DNA from: Mycobacterium lentiflavum
GTDB taxonomy: Bacteria; Actinomycetota; Actinomycetes; Mycobacteriales; Mycobacteriaceae
Length of the DNA: 64,000 nucleotides
Assembly (NCBI RefSeq): GCF_022374895.2
Contig: NZ_CP092423.2
Coordinates: 3,844,001-3,908,000 of the forward strand
Direction of reading: 5' to 3'
A model generated the notes under the pieces. That model was not told the origin of the DNA. It saw nothing but the letters and a program-made list of their open reading frames with translations, and ran no database searches. Position 1 is the stretch's first letter; every line of letters begins with the position of its first letter. Below are positions 8,445 to 17,701 of this stretch, one piece after another. The position numbers and the translations under genes were made by a program.

Positions 8445-9899
8445 TTGACGGCCCCAATATGGATGGCCGTGCCTCCCGAAGTGCACTCAACTCTGTTGAG
8501 CACTGGGCCAGGTCCGGGATCGATGCTGGCTGCCGCCACCCAGTGGCAGGAGCTCAGCAAACAGTATGGTCAGACCGCGGTCGAGCTTGCCCAGCTGCTG
8601 ACCGAGGCATATGCCAGCGCCTGGCAGGGGAACACCGCGGCAGATTACGTGCATGCACACGCCCCCTACCTGGCTTGGCTCGAGCAGGCCTCAATCGACA
8701 GTGCGATCACCGCCGCACAGCACGAGGCGGCGGCCGCCGCTTTCGCCAGCGCCCTGGCCGCGATGCCCACGCTCGCGGAACTGGCCGCCAATCACGCGAC
8801 TCATGGCGCGCTGATCGCCACGAATTTCTTCGGGATCAACACAATCCCCATCGCACTCAATGAAGCCGACTACGCCCGTATGTGGATTCAAGCCGCCGAC
8901 ACGATGGCCGCCTATCAGGCCATCACCGAAGCGGTGAGTTCAGCGATACCGACTCCGCAACCAGCGCCGTCCATCCTGGCGTTCGGCGCCCAGGCCCAAA
9001 GCGGACAATCCACCGCCGGAAACATATGGGATGCAATTGGTCAGTTCATTCGGGATATTCTGAATTTCTTTGCCGATCCGCTGAAATATTTCCGCCAGTT
9101 TTTCGAGCGCCTCGGATTTCACCCCGGCACCGCGATCATTTTGGCATTCATCGCACTGCTGCTTTTTGACATTCTTTGGTATCCGTACTACGCCTCCTAT
9201 GCTCTCCTACTTCTCCCCTTTTTCGCTCCCGCGTTGAGCGCATTGAGTGCATTGATCTTCCTGTTCTTGGACGACGATCTGTTCGACGAGCCGTTTCCCG
9301 AGCCGGCACCGTCGAGCCCCGCCCATCACGACGCCGCATCGAGCGTGATTACCGCAGTCGCGGCGACCCCGCCGACCGTGCCCACCGGCAGCGCCCAAAC
9401 CGGCAGCCCGGCTTCGACAATTAGCGCGCCCACCTCAGCTCCGGCCAACGCCGCACCGACACCAGCCCTCGACTGGGCGGTACCCGGCCTGGCCCCACCC
9501 GGGGTCAGCTTCGGTCCAAGAGCCGACTCCAAGATGACCGATGCCGTGGCCGCCAGCGTCGCTGCCGCCGCACTGGCCAAGAGAGGCGCCCCCGCTCAGG
9601 CCCCACACCGGAGGCGAAGCAAGGCCAAAGGCGGGCTGCGCGGATTCCGCGACGAATTTCTTCAGGCGACCGACACCCTTGGCCCCGCGACGAATGGGTC
9701 CGCGCCACCGGAACCCATCGCACATACGGCAAGCGGCTCGGGCGCCGACCGCTTCGGCTCTTCCGGCGTCGTGCCCACCGCCGACACCGAGGTTCCGGCC
9801 GGAATGGTCCAACTGTCAACCGACAGCAGCACGGCAGTCGTTCCACTACTCCCCTCGACCTGGACAAACGAGGTCGACAAAACATCAGGACACCATTAG
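8445..9899 (+). CDS. PPE1: PPE family protein, PPE1-like
   Basis: A 484-residue PPE protein. The start is taken as TTG 8445 because AGGAGG at 8433-8438 sits six bases upstream and the product then begins MTAPIWMAVPPEVHS, the usual PPE opening. Residues 1-180 form the helical PPE domain, with WQG in the helix turn. A hydrophobic region covers about 235-290, and the tail is Ala/Pro/Ser-rich. The sequence tracks M. tuberculosis PPE1 (Rv0096) through NFFGINTIPIALNEADY and VPGLAPPGVS. It is the first gene of the isonitrile lipopeptide operon, and PPE proteins there are thought to serve product transport or metal uptake at the cell envelope. No PE partner gene is seen. Confidence 0.93.
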   Translation: MTAPIWMAVPPEVHSTLLSTGPGPGSMLAAATQWQELSKQYGQTAVELAQLLTEAYASAWQGNTAADYVHAHAPYLAWLEQASIDSAITAAQHEAAAAAFASALAAMPTLAELAANHATHGALIATNFFGINTIPIALNEADYARMWIQAADTMAAYQAITEAVSSAIPTPQPAPSILAFGAQAQSGQSTAGNIWDAIGQFIRDILNFFADPLKYFRQFFERLGFHPGTAIILAFIALLLFDILWYPYYASYALLLLPFFAPALSALSALIFLFLDDDLFDEPFPEPAPSSPAHHDAASSVITAVAATPPTVPTGSAQTGSPASTISAPTSAPANAAPTPALDWAVPGLAPPGVSFGPRADSKMTDAVAASVAAAALAKRGAPAQAPHRRRSKAKGGLRGFRDEFLQATDTLGPATNGSAPPEPIAHTASGSGADRFGSSGVVPTADTEVPAGMVQLSTDSSTAVVPLLPSTWTNEVDKTSGHH

Positions 9900-10134
9900 G
9901 CGAACATTCCACATCCAATTTTTTGTACTGCTTCTGTAGCTGAACTCACAGAAGCCGAAGTGCCGGGGGGCTCACAAAGGAGGTATTAAGCGCCGGGGGG
10001 ATCTCGCCACGGAGATATCAGTGGATCGCCTCGGCTAAGGATGTCCGACGATATTTTGTGCGCCTTATCCCGGCACCGGCAGTAAATGAACAGTCTGTGA
10101 GTTGGCCCAAACAGCTATAGAAGCAGGAGATCCT

Positions 10135-11004
10135 ATGACGCTTAACGTGAAGGGCGAGGGCCTCGGTGCGCAGATCACCGGGCTTGATCCCAGTGACCTG
10201 GACAATGTCTCGACCGACGAGATTCGCGATCTCGTTTACGAGCATAAACTCGTCGTTCTGAAAGACGTCCATCCGTCACCGGTGCAATTCATCCAGCTGG
10301 GCAAAATCCTCGGCACAATCGTGCCCTATTACGAGCCCATGTATCACCACAAGCAGCATCCGGAGATCTTTGTTTCTTCCACTGTGGAGGGTCAGGGAGT
10401 TCCACGGACCGGCGCTTTCTGGCATATCGATTACGGTTTTATGCCGGAACCCATCGCGTTCTCTATGGTGGTACCTCTCGCCGTGCCCGGGGCCGACCGC
10501 GGGACGTACTTCATCGATCTCAACAAGGTGTGGGAATCGCTTCCCGCCGCCAAGCAGGATCCCGTCCGCGGAACAGTCAGCACCCACGACCCTCGGCGCT
10601 ATATCAAGATCCGCCCGAGCGACGTTCACAAGCCCATCGGAGACATTTGGGACGAGATCACCCGGACCACGCCGCCACGACAGTGGCCCACCATCATCAG
10701 GCATCCCAAGACCGGCCAGGAGATTCTCTACATCTGTGCTTTGGCCACCAACAAGATCGAGGACAAGGACGGGAATGTGCTTGATCCGGCAATTCTGCAG
10801 GAACTCATGAACGCGACGGGGCAGCTTGATCCCGAGTACAAATCGCCATTCATACATACCCAACACTACGAAGTCGGCGACATCGTCCTGTGGGACAACC
10901 GGGTTCTCATTCACCGGGCTAAGCACGGCACAGCCGACGGCACCCTGACGACCCACCGGCTCACCATGCTTGACGGCCTCAAGACACCGGGGTACGCGGT
11001 ATGA
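10135..11004 (+). CDS. Fe(II)/2-oxoglutarate isonitrile-forming oxidase (Rv0097-like)
   Basis: A 289-residue TauD-type non-haem iron enzyme. The metal triad is visible as HID in AFWHIDYGF (His near 97) and the distal His in VLIHRAKHGT (near 260), followed by an Arg that should bind 2-oxoglutarate. It is nearly co-linear with M. tuberculosis Rv0097; the family (ScoE/MmaE) converts the N-carboxymethyl group on a beta-amino fatty acyl chain to an isonitrile. ATG 10135 has AGGAG seven bases upstream; the open frame extends further but without a site. Its stop overlaps the fcoT start by four bases (ATGA), indicating coupling. Confidence 0.93.
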   Translation: MTLNVKGEGLGAQITGLDPSDLDNVSTDEIRDLVYEHKLVVLKDVHPSPVQFIQLGKILGTIVPYYEPMYHHKQHPEIFVSSTVEGQGVPRTGAFWHIDYGFMPEPIAFSMVVPLAVPGADRGTYFIDLNKVWESLPAAKQDPVRGTVSTHDPRRYIKIRPSDVHKPIGDIWDEITRTTPPRQWPTIIRHPKTGQEILYICALATNKIEDKDGNVLDPAILQELMNATGQLDPEYKSPFIHTQHYEVGDIVLWDNRVLIHRAKHGTADGTLTTHRLTMLDGLKTPGYAV

Positions 11005-11567
11005 GCACCGAATTGAGCCCGGCCGCGCCGGCCCCGACCGCGCCGGACGAAGCGGACCTGCTGGCCACGGTTCCCGTGTCAGAGGAACTCCTCAGTGAGG
11101 TCCTGGAACCCTATTCCCACAAAGGGTGCCGCTACCTGCTGGACGCGCAGTACGGCGCCGGCCCCAACCACGTGATGGCATATGGGAATTTCAGCATTGC
11201 CGAGTCCGCCTATATTCGAAGCACGGGACACTTCAATGCAGCCGAAATGATGATCTGCTTTAACCAGCTCGCCTATTGCGCCTTCGCGCCGGCCGTCATC
11301 AACAAGCAGATCCCCGCCGTTCCGGGTTATTCGATCGAGGATTTCTTCGACAACCAGCTGCCGGCCATGTTGATCAAGAGCGCATCGTCGCGATTCAGAA
11401 AACCGATCAACGCCCAGAAGTTCTCCGCACGCCTGATGTGCCAAAACTTCCGGGTTGTCGAACGGGCCTGGCGCTATCTCTTGATCCCGTGCGCCATCGA
11501 GTTCTGGGACGAGGACGGCGGAGCTGCGTCCGGCGAGGTCGAACTCGCGGCCCTCAATATCCCCTGA
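11001..11567 (+). CDS. fcoT: FcoT-family hotdog enzyme (Rv0098-like)
   Basis: A 188-residue protein matching FcoT (Rv0098), first described as a long-chain acyl-CoA thioesterase. In isonitrile pathways its homologues (ScoD/MmaD) are placed at addition of glycine to an unsaturated acyl chain on the carrier protein. Visible family blocks are STGHFNAAEMMICFNQLAY, SRFRKPI and a C-terminal DEDGGAASGEVELA. The N-terminal 25 residues are Ala/Pro-rich. It overlaps the oxidase gene by four bases and is followed 20 bases later by fadD10 with its own GGAGG. Confidence 0.92.
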   Translation: MSTELSPAAPAPTAPDEADLLATVPVSEELLSEVLEPYSHKGCRYLLDAQYGAGPNHVMAYGNFSIAESAYIRSTGHFNAAEMMICFNQLAYCAFAPAVINKQIPAVPGYSIEDFFDNQLPAMLIKSASSRFRKPINAQKFSARLMCQNFRVVERAWRYLLIPCAIEFWDEDGGAASGEVELAALNIP

Positions 11568-11587
11568 CCCGCTGGAGGTAGGCACTT

Positions 11588-13192
11588 ATGGACACGTCTC
11601 ACTTGCCCGCCACCGTGCTGCAGCGTGTTTTCGAGCAGGCACTCCAACGGCCCGAAGCGATCGCGATCCGCCGGTGCGACGGGACGAGCGCAATGCGATA
11701 CGCAGAACTCCTGGCAGAAGTGGACAGATACGCCGCGACTCTTCGCACGCAGTCTGTAGAACGCGGGTCCCGCGTGCTCGTCATTTCGGATAACGGACCC
11801 GAAACCTACCTCTCGGTGCTAGCGTGCGCAAAGCTCGGAGCTATCGCGGTCATGGCGGACGGCAACCTTCCACCAGCAACCATCGAGCGTTTCAGTCAAA
11901 TCGCTGACCCACGCGCGGTCCTCATCGCGCCAGGAAGCAGGGTCCGATCTTCGGATCTGCCGGAAACGCTCGCCCCGATAGCGACGATCACCGTCGACAT
12001 TGCGTCCAACGCCGACAGCGCAGCACAAACCGTCGACCCGGATTGGCTCGCCGGAACGCCAATATTGGGCGCCGATGATCCGCTCGCGATGGTGTTCACC
12101 AGCGGCACCACGGGCGAACCCAAAGCCGTTTTGCTCGCCAACCGAACCTTCTTTGCTATACCGGATATCCTAGAAAAAGAGGGTCTGAACTGGATCACGT
12201 GGGTCACCGGCGAGACCACCTACTCACCGCTGCCGGCAACCCATGTCGGTGGGCTGTGGTGGATCCTCACCTGTCTCGCGCACGGCATGCTGTGCATCAC
12301 CGGTGGGGAGAACACGACGTCCCTATTGGAGATTCTGAACGCGAATACGGTCACAACGACCTGCCTGGTGCCGTTTCTGATTTCGAAACTCGTTTCCGAA
12401 TTGAAGACCGGGAACACACCGGTCCTGTCGCTGCGGGAACTCGGATACGGCGGCTCCCGTGCGATCGCGGCCGATCTGCGCTTCATCGAAGCGGCCGGCA
12501 TCCACACCGTGCAGGTCTACGGCCTGAGCGAAACGGGTTGTACCGCCCTGTGCCTGCCGACCGATGACGACTCGATCTCGAAGATCGAGGAGGGCGCAGT
12601 GGGGCGCCCGTACCCGGGCGTCGACGTTTATCTGGCCGGTCCGGATGGTCGCGGACCGACCTCCCCCGACGCACCGCCCTCGGCCTCGTTCGGCACGCTG
12701 TGGATCAAGTCACCCGCAAACATGTTGGGGTACTGGAACAATCCCGAACGCACCCGGGAAGTATTCGTCGACGGATGGGTGAACACCGGCGACCTGCTGG
12801 AGCGTCACGAGGACGGGTTCTTCTATATCAAAGGAAGGTCGTCGGAGATGATCATCTCCGGCGGCGTCAACATCGTGCCCGACGAGGTCGATCGGATCGC
12901 CGAAGGCATTGTAGGGGTCCGCGAGGCCGCGTGTTACGAGATTCCCGACGACGAGTTCGGCGCACTGGTCGGCCTGGCGGTGGTCCCCACCGCAGACCTG
13001 GACCAGTCAGAGGCCCGCAAGCTCAAACAGTCGATCGCGTCCCGCTATCGGGATCAGTCCGAATCGATGGCGCGGCCATCGAACATCGTGATCGTCGCCG
13101 ACATTCCCCGCACTCAATCCGGCAAGGTGATGCGAACATCGCTGGCCGCCACGATCAGTAGCGACCAGACCGGAGTGGTGGTACGTGGCTGA
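11588..13192 (+). CDS. fadD10: Fatty acyl-AMP/ACP ligase FadD10
   Basis: A 534-residue member of the ANL adenylating family. The ATP loop is FTSGTTGEPKAV near 176, with YGLSETG near 310, VNTGDLLERHEDGFFYIKGRSSEMI near 400 and the C-terminal lysine motif TQSGKVMR near 515. FadD10 of M. tuberculosis (Rv0099) activates fatty acids and loads them on the adjacent carrier protein rather than on CoA, and the same role is expected here. The start is supported by GGAGG ten bases upstream. The gene overlaps the next by eight bases. Confidence 0.93.
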   Translation: MDTSHLPATVLQRVFEQALQRPEAIAIRRCDGTSAMRYAELLAEVDRYAATLRTQSVERGSRVLVISDNGPETYLSVLACAKLGAIAVMADGNLPPATIERFSQIADPRAVLIAPGSRVRSSDLPETLAPIATITVDIASNADSAAQTVDPDWLAGTPILGADDPLAMVFTSGTTGEPKAVLLANRTFFAIPDILEKEGLNWITWVTGETTYSPLPATHVGGLWWILTCLAHGMLCITGGENTTSLLEILNANTVTTTCLVPFLISKLVSELKTGNTPVLSLRELGYGGSRAIAADLRFIEAAGIHTVQVYGLSETGCTALCLPTDDDSISKIEEGAVGRPYPGVDVYLAGPDGRGPTSPDAPPSASFGTLWIKSPANMLGYWNNPERTREVFVDGWVNTGDLLERHEDGFFYIKGRSSEMIISGGVNIVPDEVDRIAEGIVGVREAACYEIPDDEFGALVGLAVVPTADLDQSEARKLKQSIASRYRDQSESMARPSNIVIVADIPRTQSGKVMRTSLAATISSDQTGVVVRG

Positions 13193-13436
13193 GACGACGA
13201 GAGCACGAGTCTTCGCCGCGCTCTGCGAGGTGTTATATATCGATGAAGCGGATCTCATTGACGGCGACGCGACCGACCTGCGGGAACTTGGTCTGGATTC
13301 GGTTCGTTTCGTCCTTTTGCTGAAACGCCTTGGCGTGGAACGAGAGTCCGAGCTGCCATCCCGGCTGGCCGAGAAGCTGTCGCTTGTTGGCTGGGTCGAG
13401 GAGCTCGAGAGATTCGAGCTGGAAAAATCGGCGTGA
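13185..13436 (+). CDS. Acyl carrier protein (Rv0100-like)
   Basis: An 83-residue carrier protein with the phosphopantetheine attachment serine in LRELGLDSVRFVLL (Ser near 39). It should hold the fatty chain during isonitrile formation and pass it to the NRPS. It starts at GTG 13185, inside the end of fadD10, and its TGA overlaps the GTG start of the NRPS gene (GTGA). These overlaps show a tightly coupled oxidase-fcoT-fadD10-ACP-nrp unit. It is the only stand-alone carrier protein seen in the island, so the second cassette would need to share it or use another. Confidence 0.92.
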   Translation: MAETTRARVFAALCEVLYIDEADLIDGDATDLRELGLDSVRFVLLLKRLGVERESELPSRLAEKLSLVGWVEELERFELEKSA

Positions 13437-16400
13437 CCGTGCCCGACGACGCCCCCGTGGATCGAGTTCCCCTCAGCAGGTCTCAGCAGAACCTCTACAA
13501 CGGGGTGATCCACGACAACGATCCGGGCCTGTACCTGATTCGCAAGCGCTATCGTTTCCATCCGTTGGAGCTGCCGAAATTCCTGACTGCCCTTGAGACA
13601 ACGATCCTCGAAAACCCGGTGCAGCTGTGTGTTCTCGAGGCGCCACCGCCGGGGGTGGACTACCCAGATCTCGTGGCAAGGCTGCAACCCAGTGACATCG
13701 TGCACGTCGGGCCGGACAATCAGGGCCAGTCAGACCACTGTGTCGACGAACTCATGCGCCTTTGGTCTTCCGGCATCTTCACCAAACCGCTTGTCGCGTA
13801 TGCCGTGCGGACCGACAGAGCTGGCTGCGTGTCCAGACTCGACGTATGCACCCATCACATCCTGATTGACGGTGGCGGAACGGGCATTATCGAGGCCGAT
13901 CTGGCTCGAAACCTCACCATTGGTGGTTCTGCTGAAACTCCGTGTGTGGCGCGGGGGCTGGCCAAGATCAAAGACGCGAATCTTTGCGAGACAACCCGGG
14001 TCGAGGAATCGTTGCAGCGCCTCTCCGAAGTCGTGCAGCGCGAGCTCACCGACGAGGCGCGGCACGGCGGGCACGGTCTTGTCTCGGACAACACGATCGG
14101 GAGCGCCGCCAAGGGGGTGCTCTGTGAGTCCGTGCAGTTATCCGGCGTGGCCTACGATGCGATTCTCGCGCTGTCAGACACGAAGCAGATCCCGCTCAAC
14201 GTGCTGGTGGCCGCGGCCGCGGTTGCAGTGGACGCGAGCCTTCGACAATGCACCGAAAGTCTACTGGTTCACGCGGTGGACAACCGCTTTGGCGACCCTG
14301 ATCTGAATGTCGCGACATGTCTGGTTAATTCGGTTGCGCACTCGACCCGTTTTCCGCCATTCGCCTCGGTGGAGGATGTCGTCCGAACGCTCGACCGCGG
14401 ATACGTCAAAGCGGTCAGACGCCGGTGGTTCCGCGAGGAGCACTACCGCCGAATGTACTTGGCGATCAACCACACCGCCCACGTCGACGCGTTGACGCTC
14501 AATTTCATCCGCGAGTCATGCGCGCGCACCCTGCGCCCCTTCTTGGCAGAGGCACCGATTGCCACCGATATCGGCCCGGTCGAAGGCATGACGGTGGCGT
14601 CGGTTCTGGACGAAGACGAGCGCACTCTGAACCTGGCGATCTGGAACAGGGCAGACTTGTCGCCGCAGCGGACGCATCCCGGCGTCGCGAAGCGCATTGC
14701 GGCGGCGCTGGAATCGATGCCGACGCTGTGGGATCAGCCGATCGCCATCGCCGTCGACGAGTGGTTCGGCATCGGCGCCGACGGCGCGCGCCGCTCGGGC
14801 AGCGGAGCAATCGAGGCGCGGAAAGCGGCTCGCGCGTGGTTTCTACCGTCCGCGGGCGGCGTCCAGCGATTCCTCGACGGGCGTCGTTACGTTTATCCGT
14901 GGGTTGCCTGGTTGGTCCGGCATGGCAGCGCACCTGGTGACGTCCTGGTGTTCGCCGACGACGATACCGACAAGACCATCGACCTGCTGGTCGCCTGTCA
15001 CCTTGCCGGATGCGGCTACAGCTCCTGCGATCTTGCCGAAGATGTGCCCTTGCGCGCGAGCGCAATTGCCGAGCACGGAGGTGGAATTTCGGCGCATGTG
15101 GTCGACGTCGGCGCCGTCCGACTGGCACCGGTCGACGACGAACTACGCACGATCGTCGACGCGCGCATGGAACAAGTTGCCCGGGATGAAGGTCTGTCCA
15201 CCAAGACCGCGTACATCATGCCGACCTCAGGGTCGACGGGGCAGCCCAAGCTCGTGCACATCTCCCACGGGTCGCTCGCGCTTTTCTGCGATGCGGCCAC
15301 ACGAACCTACGGATGGGGACCGGACGACACCATCCTGCAATGCGCGCCACTGACTTCGGACATCAGTGTCGAGGAGATCTTCGGCGCAGCAACTGCCGGA
15401 GCGGAGCTCATCCGATCCCCGGCCATGCGGGCCGGCGACTTTGCCGCCCTTACAAGCGACCTCCTCACCACCGAAGCAACACTGATCGACCTGCCCACTG
15501 CGATCTGGCATCTCCTGTGCGAGGACGACGACGCGCTCGACGCGATGCGCCGTTCGCGCCTGCGCCAGATCGTCATCGGCGGGGAGGCCATTCGGTCCGC
15601 CGCGGTCGACAAGTGGGTCGATTCCGATGACCTACAACGGATATCGGTTATGTCGACCTATGGCCCGACGGAGAGCACGGTCGTCGTCGCCTACCTGCCG
15701 CTCGTCGGCGACGGGACGGCGGCTGCGCCCGCCGATCGTCTGAGGCTGGGCCGACCGATCGCCCCGGGCACGGTGTTCATTGCTTTCGGTGAACTGGTCA
15801 TCGTCGGAGATCTGGTATCGGCGGGGTATCTGGGTATCGACGGCCCCGGATTCGGCGCCGTGACCACCAGCGACGGTTCGCGCCAACGCGCGTTCGCCAC
15901 TGCCGACCGGGTCACCATCGACGACGACGGCTTCCCCGTCTTCGCGGGCCGTAGAGACGCCGTCGTCAAGATCTCCGGCAAGCGGATCGACACCGCCGTG
16001 GTGACGAAACGAGTCCTCGAGGATCCCGCGGTGGCCGATGTCGCCGTCGAACTGCACAGCGGTCGGCTCGGGGTGTGGTTCGAATCGCACCGGGCCCGCG
16101 AGGCCAAGGAGGATGCGGCAACGGCGACACGTATCAGGCTCATCCTCGTAAGCCTCGGGGTGGCATCGTTTTTCGTCCTCGCGGTGCCGAGCATCCCGCG
16201 CAAAATCAACGGGAAAGTCGACAGCGACAGTCTGCGAGCGATGCCGCAGGTGGTGGCCGCGCTGCCCGGCGACGCCGAGACCGGTCAGCGAGCAGCCGAC
16301 TTGGCCGAGCTCTGGAGCGTGCATCTCGGGCGGGTGGTAGCACCTTCCACATCGCTGCTGAGCGAAGGTATCGGCTCGTTGGATCTCATTCGAATTCTGC

Positions 16401-17701
16401 CCGACACTCGCAGCTATCTGAATCGCCAGATTTCGGTTCTGGATCTCATCAGCGCCGACAACGCAGTCAACCTGGTCACCGACTTCGGCGACACGGTACC
16501 GACAACTGATTCGTGGATGGACGCCACTACCGCTGCCGAGATCGAACGCGATCTCGCCGAGCTGTGCGGGCAACGGCAGCCGGCGCCGGCGAGCGACGCA
16601 CCGTGCCCGAACCAACACGACGAACGGGCAATCGTGGTGCTGGGCGCGTCCGGAATTCTCGGCACCGGATTCGCCCGCGCGGTCCTCGATCGACGGCTGT
16701 CGGGAGTGGCACTTCCGGAAGTGGTTCTGGCGACGAGATCCCCCCTCCCCGATCATGATCCATGGACGACACTGCGAAACGTCGATAGGGTGCGGATCGA
16801 CCTGCTCCCTGCTGAGTTTGACACAGCAACACTAGAGGCCCTGATACGCGGGACTGACGCCGGAACCGTCATCAACTGCGTCGGCAACACCAACGTGCTG
16901 GTGCCCTACCGCGAACTTCGGCCGGCGAATGTGGAAATTGTCTGCGCCCTGGCCGAAGTGTGCGCGCGTCACGGGACTCGACTGGTGCATCTGTCCACCT
17001 TCGTGGTCAACGGGCAGGCCGCCGGGCCCGAAGTTGCCGACCCCCGTCAGGCGCCCTACCCGTATGCGGCGTCGAAATCAGTTGCGGAGCTGGCACTGGC
17101 CGCGTCGTCGCGAGAACTCAATTTCACGATCGTCCGCTTGCCGCGCGTGCTTGGTGACGGCCATCAATTGCAGGACTCCGCCGACGTCTTGATTTCGGTC
17201 GTTGACGGCTGTACAGCGTTACGGGCTTATCCTTCAGTGGCATTGACCGAAGAGGTCACCACCGCCCAAGCCGTAGGAAGTGCCCTCTTGGGCATGCTCA
17301 CCGAGCGAGGTGGGTCAGCAAGCTTGGGACGCGGCATCACCGTGACGCGCGGCGAAGCTATATCCTACGCAGACTTTCTCGGTGAGTACGGTTTCGACGA
17401 ACTCGACCCTATCGAGTGGAAACATCGCCTGGATCAAAGCGCTTGGGCAAAGAGAAACTTACGAAGGTGGTCGGTGGTAGATGGGTGGTTCACCTTGGGG
17501 ATGAGATTGGGTGCGCGTTCCTACGCGGAGTACCTCGCCGATCGGGCGACCATTGCCCTGGGTGTGGATTCGGTCACCGAGCTCGACGCACTCCCCCTTT
17601 CGGTACACGCGCTTCTAAGCGCACCTGTGGTCCAAGGCGACAACGACAGTGGCGGGGGCCGACTTCGGTGGACCACCACGCCGAAGCCGGGTTCCGCATG
17701 A
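13433..17701 (+). CDS. nrp: Single-module NRPS with terminal reductase (Nrp, Rv0101-like)
   Basis: A 1,422-residue synthetase with one module. Condensation domain, residues 1 to about 430, has THHILIDGGG near 140. Adenylation domain, about 440-930, has TSGSTGQPK near 596, TYGPTES near 743 and RKINGKVD. A carrier domain near 950-1010 has the attachment serine in GIGSLDLI. The reductase, from about 1065, has the NAD(P) loop GASGILGTG and YPYAASK (Tyr and Lys of the catalytic set). Expected chemistry: acylate an amino acid with the isonitrile chain and release it by reduction. M. tuberculosis Nrp is about 2,500 residues with two modules, so this is the short form. GTG 13433 overlaps the ACP stop. 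Confidence 0.93.
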   Translation: MTVPDDAPVDRVPLSRSQQNLYNGVIHDNDPGLYLIRKRYRFHPLELPKFLTALETTILENPVQLCVLEAPPPGVDYPDLVARLQPSDIVHVGPDNQGQSDHCVDELMRLWSSGIFTKPLVAYAVRTDRAGCVSRLDVCTHHILIDGGGTGIIEADLARNLTIGGSAETPCVARGLAKIKDANLCETTRVEESLQRLSEVVQRELTDEARHGGHGLVSDNTIGSAAKGVLCESVQLSGVAYDAILALSDTKQIPLNVLVAAAAVAVDASLRQCTESLLVHAVDNRFGDPDLNVATCLVNSVAHSTRFPPFASVEDVVRTLDRGYVKAVRRRWFREEHYRRMYLAINHTAHVDALTLNFIRESCARTLRPFLAEAPIATDIGPVEGMTVASVLDEDERTLNLAIWNRADLSPQRTHPGVAKRIAAALESMPTLWDQPIAIAVDEWFGIGADGARRSGSGAIEARKAARAWFLPSAGGVQRFLDGRRYVYPWVAWLVRHGSAPGDVLVFADDDTDKTIDLLVACHLAGCGYSSCDLAEDVPLRASAIAEHGGGISAHVVDVGAVRLAPVDDELRTIVDARMEQVARDEGLSTKTAYIMPTSGSTGQPKLVHISHGSLALFCDAATRTYGWGPDDTILQCAPLTSDISVEEIFGAATAGAELIRSPAMRAGDFAALTSDLLTTEATLIDLPTAIWHLLCEDDDALDAMRRSRLRQIVIGGEAIRSAAVDKWVDSDDLQRISVMSTYGPTESTVVVAYLPLVGDGTAAAPADRLRLGRPIAPGTVFIAFGELVIVGDLVSAGYLGIDGPGFGAVTTSDGSRQRAFATADRVTIDDDGFPVFAGRRDAVVKISGKRIDTAVVTKRVLEDPAVADVAVELHSGRLGVWFESHRAREAKEDAATATRIRLILVSLGVASFFVLAVPSIPRKINGKVDSDSLRAMPQVVAALPGDAETGQRAADLAELWSVHLGRVVAPSTSLLSEGIGSLDLIRILPDTRSYLNRQISVLDLISADNAVNLVTDFGDTVPTTDSWMDATTAAEIERDLAELCGQRQPAPASDAPCPNQHDERAIVVLGASGILGTGFARAVLDRRLSGVALPEVVLATRSPLPDHDPWTTLRNVDRVRIDLLPAEFDTATLEALIRGTDAGTVINCVGNTNVLVPYRELRPANVEIVCALAEVCARHGTRLVHLSTFVVNGQAAGPEVADPRQAPYPYAASKSVAELALAASSRELNFTIVRLPRVLGDGHQLQDSADVLISVVDGCTALRAYPSVALTEEVTTAQAVGSALLGMLTERGGSASLGRGITVTRGEAISYADFLGEYGFDELDPIEWKHRLDQSAWAKRNLRRWSVVDGWFTLGMRLGARSYAEYLADRATIALGVDSVTELDALPLSVHALLSAPVVQGDNDSGGGRLRWTTTPKPGSA

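Noticed and set aside
9962..10000. GCCGGGGGG direct repeat and AAAGGAGGTATT before the Rv0097-like gene
   Set aside because: The ribosome-site-like string has no start codon at a proper distance, and a nine-base G-rich repeat is not striking here.
15632..16756. 374-codon frame antisense to nrp
   Set aside because: The adenylation domain on the plus strand accounts for this DNA.
17416..17697. N-terminal extension of MmpL
   Set aside because: This part reads nrp out of frame and lacks any MmpL similarity; ATG 17698 overlaps the nrp stop.
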